Shown: positions 1 to 5,235 of the stretch, one piece after another
Layout: every line of letters begins with the position of its first letter
Position numbering within the stretch: position 1 is the stretch's first letter
Position numbers and translations under genes: made by a program
Notes under the pieces: generated by a model
The model's database searches: none
Told to the model about the DNA's origin: nothing
What the model saw: only the letters and a program-made list of their open reading frames with translations
Assembly: GCA_031265595.1 (NCBI GenBank)
Contig: JAISCM010000036.1
Coordinates: forward strand, 1 to 5,417
DNA length: 5,417 nt
Direction: 5' to 3'
DNA from: Tannerellaceae bacterium
Lineage (GTDB): Bacteria > Bacteroidota > Bacteroidia > Bacteroidales > Tannerellaceae

Positions 1-937
1 TATACTTGGTGTATGGGTATTGCATGCACATGAGGGGGATGTGCGTCTGTGCATAGTTTTCCAGGCGGAAGGGAGCGTCGAGTAGCTCGTTTGCCTCACA
101 TTCCCAGAGGATGCGCCCATGGTTAAACCGTTGGTCTACCAGGCGGAAGCCCAGTTGCAACAGGTATTGCGCTTCGGCTTCGGCTACTGAGTGGCTGAGG
201 AAGGGGAACTTCTGCATCCGGTTCAGCGCCAGGTCATAGCGATACGTAGGCTGACGGTTTACCACTACTTTGTTTTCGCCCCGGTAATTGGGGTTTTTCT
301 TGAAGTAGTAATACGTTTGTATCATCATATCAGGGTCTGCGGCATCCACGGCCAGGCCCTTCTTTCGGAGTTCTTTTTCGATAAAAGCGTTGATGGCTTC
401 TTCTATCTTTTGGTTGTCGGGGTCGATGGGTGCAAAGGCAAAGGTGCGGAAGAAGGCAAAATCGATGGTATCAGCAGTCGCCGTAGTGATGAAAGGGCAG
501 GTAAAGAGGCGTTCGGCCGTGCTTTCGAGGCTGTACATGGCAAATGCCGAAGCCAACTGATCTTCGGTGATGGCATCGGTACGTTTGCACTCTATCCCTA
601 CAACGATCTGTTTGTTTGACGATTCAACGTTCGTGACGGTAAGATTTATTTCGCTCTTTCCGGCAGGGTTTAGTAGCGCCGGTATCTCTTCGGGTGGTAT
701 ATCGGCTACGGGTATGCCGTTGATAGATTCGATAATGTCGTTGATCTTAAGGCCTGCCGTCTGGGCCGGCGAATACGGATAAATGGCCGTGATAACGGGT
801 TTTGCATGGCCCCAATGGGCTGACTGGCTGATTTCGCATGTAAAGCCAGTTCTGCACAGCGTAGGGTTCTGCCCTTGTATTGTACCTGTGAGCGTGGCGC
901 TTATGAGCCAGATGGTGAGGATGCCTTGTTTTAACAT
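1..937 (-). CDS. Exported PDZ-domain protein with DUF4136-like region (3' end cut off by window)
   Basis: The complement strand reads as 312 uninterrupted codons from an ATG at 937-935 to the left window edge, so the C-terminus is missing. Residues 1-23 look like a signal peptide: K3, then a hydrophobic stretch ILTIWLISATLTG, with likely cleavage around QGQ. A PDZ-like domain covers about 33-118; it has the typical SPAQTAGLKINDIIESING pattern (56-74), in which a ligand-binding module sits after 'AGL..ND.I..ING'. Residues about 158-310 resemble the DUF4136 family (DFAFFRTFAFAP at 159-170, KGL at 193-195, DPDMMIQTYY at 201-210). I recognise this architecture from Bacteroidales proteins of unknown function, some with a further PDZ domain that would lie beyond the window. 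The start is supported by the signal peptide and by a -7 element 32 bp upstream. The protein probably acts in the periplasm or at the envelope; its partner is unknown. It is divergent from the coaX operon, and no catalytic residues are visible. Confidence 0.9.
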   Translation of the reverse strand, partial: MLKQGILTIWLISATLTGTIQGQNPTLCRTGFTCEISQSAHWGHAKPVITAIYPYSPAQTAGLKINDIIESINGIPVADIPPEEIPALLNPAGKSEINLTVTNVESSNKQIVVGIECKRTDAITEDQLASAFAMYSLESTAERLFTCPFITTATADTIDFAFFRTFAFAPIDPDNQKIEEAINAFIEKELRKKGLAVDAADPDMMIQTYYYFKKNPNYRGENKVVVNRQPTYRYDLALNRMQKFPFLSHSVAEAEAQYLLQLGFRLVDQRFNHGRILWECEANELLDAPFRLENYAQTHIPLMCMQYPYTKY

Positions 938-968
938 ATTGCTTGCTTGCGTTGTTTATATGATCGTA

Positions 969-976
969 CAAAGGTA
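969..976 (-). promoter_or_regulatory. Bacteroidota-type -7 element for the PDZ gene
   Basis: On the minus strand the bases read TACCTTTG, an exact match to TAnnTTTG, the -7 element used by the primary sigma factor in Bacteroides. It would place the transcript start near 961-963 and leave a leader of about 25 nt before the ATG at 937, which is normal for this phylum. I see no clear TTTG-type -33 box at the expected distance, so the call rests on the -7 match and its position. Confidence 0.6.
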
Positions 977-1064
977 TATTTATTTTTTGGATTCCTTTTG
1001 ATTTTTATGATTTAACATGATTTTTAGTGTAAGTGGCTTCTTTTTCATTCAGTTAGGAGATAAG

Positions 1065-1127
1065 ATTATGCGGAACCGCACGGATTTCTATTTCAGACTA
1101 ATTCCGTTAGATTCCGCGTAATCCGTG
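1065..1127. repeat. Inverted-repeat block built from CGGAA/TTCCG and CACGGATT/AATCCGTG
   Basis: Two nested arm pairs are visible. CACGGATT (1079-1086) is perfectly complementary to AATCCGTG (1120-1127). ATTATGCGGAA (1065-1075) pairs with TTCCGCGTAAT (1112-1122) at 10 of 11 positions, the exception being a possible G-T pair. Because the right arms overlap, only one of the two pairings can form at once. Sequences of the 'CCGCGTAATCCGTG' type are familiar to me as dispersed intergenic repeats in Bacteroidota and other phyla, so this may be one copy of such an element. That relation is from memory and not tested here. Confidence 0.5.
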
Positions 1128-1144
1128 TAAGTTGTAAACCTGAC

Positions 1145-1234
1145 GGAAACGTTTCCTCCAACAAAACCCGGGTTTTCTCCAATAAACTCGGTATTTACCC
1201 CCAGAAAACAGAGGTTTCCTCACATGAAAACCCC
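1145..1234. repeat. Short degenerate tandem array, 20-22 bp units, with perfect palindromes
   Basis: Four units start at 1151, 1171, 1191 and 1213, with lengths of about 20, 20, 22 and 22 bp. The rough consensus is GGTTTYCTCC followed by AANAAAACNCG; the third unit is the most diverged. Junctions create perfect palindromes: GGAAACGTTTCC at 1145-1156 and AAAACCCGGGTTTT at 1163-1176. The last unit is itself a weak dyad (GGTTT at 1213-1217, AAACC at 1228-1232). The 10-mer GGTTTCCTCA at 1213-1222 recurs inverted at 1473-1482 inside the larger 22-bp array, which suggests the two arrays are related. Confidence 0.55.
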
Positions 1235-1238
1235 ACAA

Positions 1239-1306
1239 ATAATATAAATAATATAAATAATATATATAATATAAATAATATAAAATATATAATATAAATA
1301 ATATAA
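1239..1306. repeat. 9-bp A+T satellite, ATAATATAA, seven copies
   Basis: Copies of ATAATATAA begin at 1239, 1248, 1257 (last base T instead of A), 1266, 1275, 1289 and 1298. A 5-bp insert, AATAT, at 1284-1288 breaks the phase once. The whole 68-bp block contains only A and T, so it should melt and bend easily. Slippage during replication is the simplest origin; copy number may differ between strains. Confidence 0.85.
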
Positions 1307-1309
1307 AAC

Positions 1310-1340
1310 AAGAAAAAGAAAAAAAAAGAAAAAGAAAAAA
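1310..1340 (+). other. 31-nt purine-only, nearly all-A tract
   Basis: The plus strand is A with only four G residues over 31 nt, directly after the A+T satellite. Such tracts are stiff, exclude some nucleoid proteins and can act as upstream promoter elements or as slippage sites. No function can be assigned from the sequence alone. Confidence 0.7.
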
Positions 1341-1415
1341 TCTCGGATGGAATTAATTTTAATTTAAAAGGGGATTTCCTGTCAGTATTTACACCTAAGT
1401 GAAAACAAAAAAAAT

Positions 1416-1601
1416 CATCATACCGTATTCACCAAACCATCATAATGCTTCGGGCAAACGATTATGATGCACTGAGGAAACCATTATGATGCTTCCGGAA
1501 AACCATTATGATGCTTCCGGGAAACCATTATGATGCCTTGCCAAAAGCATTATGATGGTTTGGGAAAACCATTATGATGATCTGACGAAAGCATTATGAT
1601 G
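1416..1601. repeat. 22-bp-phased array of core CATTATGATG, nine units, two inverted
   Basis: A 10-bp core recurs at exact 22-bp steps, starting at 1416, 1438, 1460, 1482, 1504, 1526, 1548, 1570 and 1592. The last six cores are identical (CATTATGATG); the core at 1460 has one mismatch. The unit at 1438 is the exact reverse complement (CATCATAATG), and 1416 is a diverged inverted copy (8 of 10). The 12-bp spacers vary but mostly end in GAAAC, AAAAC or AAAG, and several contain TTCCGG or TTGGG. A remnant CATTA appears at 1611. Because 22 is not a multiple of 3 the array cannot be a repeated peptide. It is too short-spaced for a CRISPR. The spacing is about two helical turns, so all cores face one side of the DNA, as in arrays of protein-binding sites. 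Confidence 0.9.
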
Positions 1602-1650
1602 ACTCAAACGCATTAAAAAACAACCACAGCAGAGCGTGATAATACAGGGA

Positions 1651-1705
1651 ACTACCGACATCAAGGGACATCAATGGATAACAACCGACAACAAGGGACA
1701 AACGG
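1651..1705 (+). repeat. Two-copy 30-bp direct repeat upstream of candidate coaX promoter
   Basis: The unit beginning ACTACCGACATCAAGGGACA at 1651 is repeated at 1681 as ACAACCGACAACAAGGGACA, with 18 of 20 bases identical; similarity fades after about 22-24 bases. The second copy ends 14 bp before the -7 element at 1720. Position fits an operator or activator site, but this is inference. Confidence 0.55.
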
Positions 1706-1719
1706 CTTTTTGGCAGTTG

Positions 1720-1727
1720 TACATTTG
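1720..1727 (+). promoter_or_regulatory. Candidate distal -7 element for the coaX operon
   Basis: TACATTTG matches TAnnTTTG exactly and is followed by GCA, a common context in Bacteroidales promoters. It would start transcription near 1734 and give a leader of about 135 nt before the coaX GTG. No convincing -33 TTTG is seen at the right distance: the nearest, at 1709-1712, is too close. Confidence 0.45.
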
Positions 1728-1830
1728 CATCGTCAACAATTCCCCTACCGGATCGTGGCGGCAATGGCGGCAGGGCGGGGCGTTGCTTTTTTTGTGTGGA
1801 AAAACTAAACAGGATGGGGCAACTATTCAT

Positions 1831-1838
1831 TATTTTTG
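1831..1838 (+). promoter_or_regulatory. Candidate proximal -7 element for the coaX operon
   Basis: TATTTTTG matches TAnnTTTG and would start transcription near 1845, leaving a short A-rich leader (about 25 nt) before the GTG at 1870, as is usual in this phylum. A second, weaker box, TTCCTTTG, sits at 1841-1848. Neither has a clear -33 partner. It competes with the element at 1720; both could be used. Confidence 0.4.
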
Positions 1839-1869
1839 CTTTCCTTTGCAAAAAAAAAGACACAAACAG

Positions 1870-2667
1870 GTGAATCTTATTATTGAACAGGGAAATACGA
1901 CTACCAAAGTGGCTGTCGTTGAAAACGGCCATCTGAAAACATCTTTCCTATACGACGATTTTAACGTATCGGATATAGCCTTCCTTTTCCTGAAGTACAA
2001 CCTGGAGCACGGGATCATGTCTACTGTAACCGGTACCGGCCGCGAAACGCTGTCGTTCCTTGAAAGCAGGCTCAGCCGCTTTATCCTGCTTGATGAAAAA
2101 GTGCCCCTGCCGCTAAACGTACAGTATCAAACGCCCGAAACATTGGGCAAAGACCGCCTGGCCGCTGCCGTAGGCGCTCATTACCTGGAGCCGGGAAGGG
2201 ATATCCTGGTGATAGACGCAGGTACCGCCATTACCTACGAATTGATAGAAGCCACGGGCGTTTACCTGGGCGGGAATATATCGCCCGGCATGGCTACCCG
2301 CTTCAAAGCATTGAATTATTACACCCGAAAGCTCCCGCTGGTAGAAGAAACGGAGACGGTTCCCTTTCTGGGGAATTGTACGCAAACGGCTATCCAGGCG
2401 GGGGTTGTAAATGGAATTTGCTACGAAATGGACGGCTACATCAATGATCTACGTCTGAAATATCCTGAACTTTTGGTTTTTTTAACAGGCGGCCATACGA
2501 ATTATTTTGCCAAACGACTAAAAAACATCATCTTTGCAAACATTAATTTAGTGTTGATAGGATTAAATCGAATTTTAGAGTATAATGCTGAAAATAAAGA
2601 GAGTAGTAATAGTAGTTGGCATTCTTTTAGCCATCCCATGGGTAGTACCGGCCCAAAACAACACTAA
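1870..2667 (+). CDS. coaX: Type III pantothenate kinase
   Basis: This enzyme phosphorylates pantothenate with ATP in the cytosol, the first step of CoA synthesis; type III enzymes need a monovalent cation and are not feedback-inhibited by CoA. The 265-residue product shows the family pattern: N-terminal phosphate-binding strand IIEQGNT (4-10), GKDR (93-96), DAGTAIT (116-122), GGNISPG (134-140) and TGGH (206-209). GTG at 1870 is chosen because it begins MNLIIEQGNT, where the family begins; the frame is open upstream to 1636 but that part is not conserved-looking and crosses the promoter region. Residue 6 is Glu where type III kinases usually carry Asp (D-x-GNT). The familiar family end is near GLNRILEYNA (about 231-240); about 25 further residues, rich in Ser and Asn, continue into the next gene, overlapping it by 83 bp. 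It is the first gene of the run leading to lptC. Confidence 0.93.
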   Translation: MNLIIEQGNTTTKVAVVENGHLKTSFLYDDFNVSDIAFLFLKYNLEHGIMSTVTGTGRETLSFLESRLSRFILLDEKVPLPLNVQYQTPETLGKDRLAAAVGAHYLEPGRDILVIDAGTAITYELIEATGVYLGGNISPGMATRFKALNYYTRKLPLVEETETVPFLGNCTQTAIQAGVVNGICYEMDGYINDLRLKYPELLVFLTGGHTNYFAKRLKNIIFANINLVLIGLNRILEYNAENKESSNSSWHSFSHPMGSTGPKQH

Positions 2668-3829
2668 CTCACCCTACACAAGATATGGTTATGGTGAATT
2701 AGCCAACCGTTCCTTTGGAGCGGGCCGGGCAATGGGGGGCATAGGATATGGCTTGCGTTCGAACAAACAGATAAACCCGATGAACCCGGCTTCGTATACA
2801 AGCATGGATTCGCTTACGTTTATCTTCGATTTTGGTGTAGCCGGGCAGATGTCGTGGTTTAGTGATGGCGTTAATAACGAGCGCAGGCTCAATGGCAATG
2901 TAGAATACATCGCCCTACAGTTTCCGGTACATCGCCGGATAGCCGTAAGCGCCGGGCTTCTGCCTTATTCTTTCGTAGGCTACAACTATGGCTCCGCTAA
3001 AACGGAGGCGGTAGATTATACCGAGCAATTTTCCGGCACAGGCGGATTAAACGAAGTATACGCCGGCGTGTCTATAGATATATGGAAGAAGCGTCTTTCG
3101 GCCGGAGCCAATATAGGGTATTTGTTCGGGCATATCTCGCATAGCCAGACATTGCTGATCACCACCGGAGGGGGTAATACTACGAAGCGTTTAAAAGAAC
3201 TGGAAGTGAGAGACGTTAAGATGGATTTCGGGCTTCAGTACACACATCCGTTCAGCGCAAGGGAAAGCTTCACGCTGGGAGTGGCTTATTCTCCTAAAGT
3301 GGAGTTGAATACTACCTCGTACGATGTGTTTACGAATATAAACAACGTCCCGCTGGAAGGTGATACCACCCGAAACCAGGCATTCGACATACCTCATTCC
3401 CTCGGACTGGGCATATCTTATGTAAAACAAAACAAAATGACCCTGGCTGCCGACTTTTTATATGAAAACTGGGGGCAAGCCCGCTTTTTTGATAAGTCGA
3501 ACGAATTTAAAAACCGGATACGCCTGGCAGCCGGCGGCGAATTTATTCCCGATTATCAAAGCAGGGCCTTCTTTAACCGCATAAAATACCGCGCCGGTGT
3601 TCATTATAGTAATTCATATCTGCGGATAAACAATTCGAGCTATAACGAATACGGGGCAAGCGTCGGTCTGGGCCTGCCGTTGGTAGACAACCGTTCTTAC
3701 CTGAATGTAGCATTTGAATATGTGAAGATCAGGCCGGAAACAAGGATGTTAATAGATGAGCAACATTTCCGTTTTACGATTAATTATACGTTCAACGAAC
3801 GATGGTTCTTTAAATTTAAAGTTGATTAA
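2585..3829 (+). CDS. Uncharacterised outer-membrane beta-barrel-like protein
   Basis: The product has 414 residues. Residues 1-24 form a signal peptide (K3, K5, R6, hydrophobic VVIVVGILLAIPWVV, cleavage near PAQ/NN), so ATG 2585 is the only sensible start even though it lies inside coaX. The mature part begins with NSPYTRYGYGEL (28-39), followed by NPASY (67-71); this pairing marks a Bacteroidota family of probable outer-membrane proteins. The remainder alternates polar and hydrophobic residues with many Gly, Tyr and Phe (for example SAGANIGYLFG, SLGLGISYV, SYLNVAFEYV), as expected for amphipathic strands, and the chain ends in strand-like FTINYTFNERWFFKFKVD. No enzyme motif is seen. FadL-like transport is an alternative, but I do not see its signature. 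It is translated directly after coaX and 38 bp before the TPR gene, so it is probably in the same transcript. Confidence 0.82.
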   Translation: MLKIKRVVIVVGILLAIPWVVPAQNNTNSPYTRYGYGELANRSFGAGRAMGGIGYGLRSNKQINPMNPASYTSMDSLTFIFDFGVAGQMSWFSDGVNNERRLNGNVEYIALQFPVHRRIAVSAGLLPYSFVGYNYGSAKTEAVDYTEQFSGTGGLNEVYAGVSIDIWKKRLSAGANIGYLFGHISHSQTLLITTGGGNTTKRLKELEVRDVKMDFGLQYTHPFSARESFTLGVAYSPKVELNTTSYDVFTNINNVPLEGDTTRNQAFDIPHSLGLGISYVKQNKMTLAADFLYENWGQARFFDKSNEFKNRIRLAAGGEFIPDYQSRAFFNRIKYRAGVHYSNSYLRINNSSYNEYGASVGLGLPLVDNRSYLNVAFEYVKIRPETRMLIDEQHFRFTINYTFNERWFFKFKVD

Positions 3830-3867
3830 ACCCATTTTGATATAAACATTAAATAATTAAGACAGAT

Positions 3868-5229
3868 ATGAAAATCAAAGTATTTCTTCTTGCAGCCGGA
3901 TGCTTAATTGGGGCGTCTTCTGCATACGCACAAAAGGGCGTTGATACCGGTACGCAGTTTGGCTCCGGCCAGGACAGTGTTCGCTGTATTACGAACATCA
4001 GCCTGTTTATTCCTTATGCGAAAGCCGGAAATTACAAGGATGCTTACGAATTTTGGAAGATTGCTTACGACGAATGCCCGTTGTCTACAAAAGACCTTTA
4101 TTTGTATGGCACACGCATTGTAAGCTGGGAAATTGCGAATGAAACCGATCCTGCAAAAAGAGACGCCTTAATAGACAAATTAATGGGGGTATACGATCAG
4201 CGTATCAAGTACTTTGGCGACGACAACCGCTACGGGAAAGACTGGATCGTATCACGTAAGGTACAGGACTATTTCCAGTTGAAAGGCGAAAAAGCAGACC
4301 CGAAAGTGATGTATGCCTGGACAAAGGAAGTGGTAGACGAAGCGGGCAACAAAACGGAAGCGCTGGCAGTATCGTATTATATGCTTGCCTCCAACCAACT
4401 GCTGACGGGCGACGAAAATCACAAAGACAGCTACATCCAGGATTACCTGAAAGCGTCGGCCATACTGGATGCACAATTGACAGCGGCTAAAGCGGCCGGC
4501 AACGAGAAAGATGTAGAAACGCTTCAGGCATTGAAGACAGGGCTGGACACCGGCTTTGCCCAGAGCGGCGCCGCCGACTGCGAAACATTGCAGAACTTAT
4601 ATGCCGACAGGATCCAGCAAAACAAAGACAACCTGGCTTTCCTGAAAGAAACCATCACGCTGCTGAGAAGAATGCGCTGCAACGAAATAGAAGCTTATTT
4701 TGCTGCCGCCGAGTATGCCTACGCCCTGGAGCCAACCTCGGAATCGGCCATGGGATTAGCCCGGCAGGCGGTGAAGAAAAAAGACTATAACGCAGCTATC
4801 TCGCTCTTTGAAGAAGCAGCCGGCATGGAAACAGAGAATGATGTGAAGGCCGACGACTATTATATGATCGCCTTATTGCTGTTCGAACAAAACAATTACT
4901 CCAAGGCCAGGCAATATTGCCAGAAAGCATTGGAAATTACGCCTAATAACGGAAGCCCCTATTTGCTGATCGGCAAGATGTATGCCGCCACAGCCGGGAG
5001 CGTATACACAGACCCGGTTCTTAAAAAGACGGTATACTATGCTGCCGTAGACAAATTTGAAAGAGCAAGGCAGGTAGACGCAAGCGCAGCGGAAGAGGCC
5101 AATAAGCTAATAAACAGTTATCGCGCCTACTTCCCCTCTACGGAAGAGATCTTCATGCACCCCGATCTTGAAAAAGGAAAAGCCATCACCATTGGCGGCT
5201 GGATCGGCGAACGCACGCTTGTCAGATAA
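3868..5229 (+). CDS. Secreted tetratricopeptide-repeat protein, Bacteroidales family
   Basis: The product has 453 residues. The signal peptide is residues 1-21 (K2, K4, FLLAAGCLIGASS, cleavage AYA/QK). C12 lies in AAGC, but with Ala at -3 this is a poor lipobox, so a soluble periplasmic protein is favoured. A helical N-terminal half (about 40-230) contains SLFIPYAKAGNYKDAYEFW (45-63), itself TPR-like. Clear TPR units lie near 292-325 (KKKDYNAAISLFEEA at 303-317) and 328-361 (EQNNYSKARQYCQKALEITP at 340-359), with a further helical pair after 364. The C-terminus ends in a short segment, TIGGWIGERTLVR, that I recognise as conserved in relatives. Mature cysteines at 40, 70, 238, 271 and 351 could form disulfides. 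TPRs bind protein partners; its place between an outer-membrane protein and lptC suggests an envelope scaffold. The 38-bp gap before it is A+T-rich and has no TAnnTTTG, so it is probably cotranscribed. Confidence 0.9.
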   Translation: MKIKVFLLAAGCLIGASSAYAQKGVDTGTQFGSGQDSVRCITNISLFIPYAKAGNYKDAYEFWKIAYDECPLSTKDLYLYGTRIVSWEIANETDPAKRDALIDKLMGVYDQRIKYFGDDNRYGKDWIVSRKVQDYFQLKGEKADPKVMYAWTKEVVDEAGNKTEALAVSYYMLASNQLLTGDENHKDSYIQDYLKASAILDAQLTAAKAAGNEKDVETLQALKTGLDTGFAQSGAADCETLQNLYADRIQQNKDNLAFLKETITLLRRMRCNEIEAYFAAAEYAYALEPTSESAMGLARQAVKKKDYNAAISLFEEAAGMETENDVKADDYYMIALLLFEQNNYSKARQYCQKALEITPNNGSPYLLIGKMYAATAGSVYTDPVLKKTVYYAAVDKFERARQVDASAAEEANKLINSYRAYFPSTEEIFMHPDLEKGKAITIGGWIGERTLVR

Positions 5230-5235
5230 TCTTGT

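Larger units (their letters stand above)
938..1869. other. 932-bp divergent intergenic region, repeat-rich, no gene seen
   Basis: This stretch separates the minus-strand PDZ gene from coaX. It should contain both promoters and needs no terminator, because the genes diverge. The open frames in it have no recognisable protein features and cross the repeats. From left to right it holds the PDZ promoter, an inverted-repeat block, a short palindromic array, an A+T satellite, a purine tract, an A+T-rich spacer (1341-1412) in which I see only weak resemblance to the array at 1145-1234, a 22-bp array, a 30-bp direct repeat and candidate coaX promoters. A possible DnaA-box-like 9-mer, TTTTCCACA, is on the minus strand at 1803-1795. 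I find no tRNA-like fold and no known riboswitch consensus. Confidence 0.8.

Noticed and set aside
191..619. 142-codon open frame on the plus strand
   Set aside because: It lies wholly inside the PDZ/DUF4136 gene on the other strand, whose protein has clear domains and a signal peptide.
747..971. 74-codon minus-strand frame starting at 971
   Set aside because: It overlaps the true PDZ gene in another frame; its start lies within the promoter element and its product has no signal peptide or domain.
1416..1601. CRISPR array
   Set aside because: Repeat cores of 10 bp with 12-bp spacers are far too short, two units are inverted, and no cas gene is present.
1771..1793. Intrinsic terminator or attenuator before coaX (GCAA...TTGC followed by seven T)
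   Set aside because: The stem has only 4 bp with a long G-rich loop that cannot pair; the T run alone is not enough.
1636..1869. In-frame upstream extension of coaX beginning at another GTG (78 more residues)
   Set aside because: The added residues look non-coding, cover both promoter candidates and the 30-bp repeat, and the family begins at MNLIIEQGNT.
1594..1932. 112-codon open frame on the minus strand
   Set aside because: It overlaps the start of coaX and the repeat region, has low-complexity content such as PALPPLPPRSGRG, and shows no domain.
3809..3820. Palindrome TTTAAATTTAAA near the end of the barrel-like gene
   Set aside because: It is A+T only, lies in codons for FKFK, and such short palindromes are expected by chance.
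3868..3936. TPR protein as a lipoprotein with Cys12
   Set aside because: The -3 residue is Ala, the hydrophobic segment continues past the Cys, and a good signal peptidase I site (AYA/Q) follows.
4205..4476. Two minus-strand frames of 74-89 codons
   Set aside because: Both lie inside the TPR gene and show no signal, domain or promoter.
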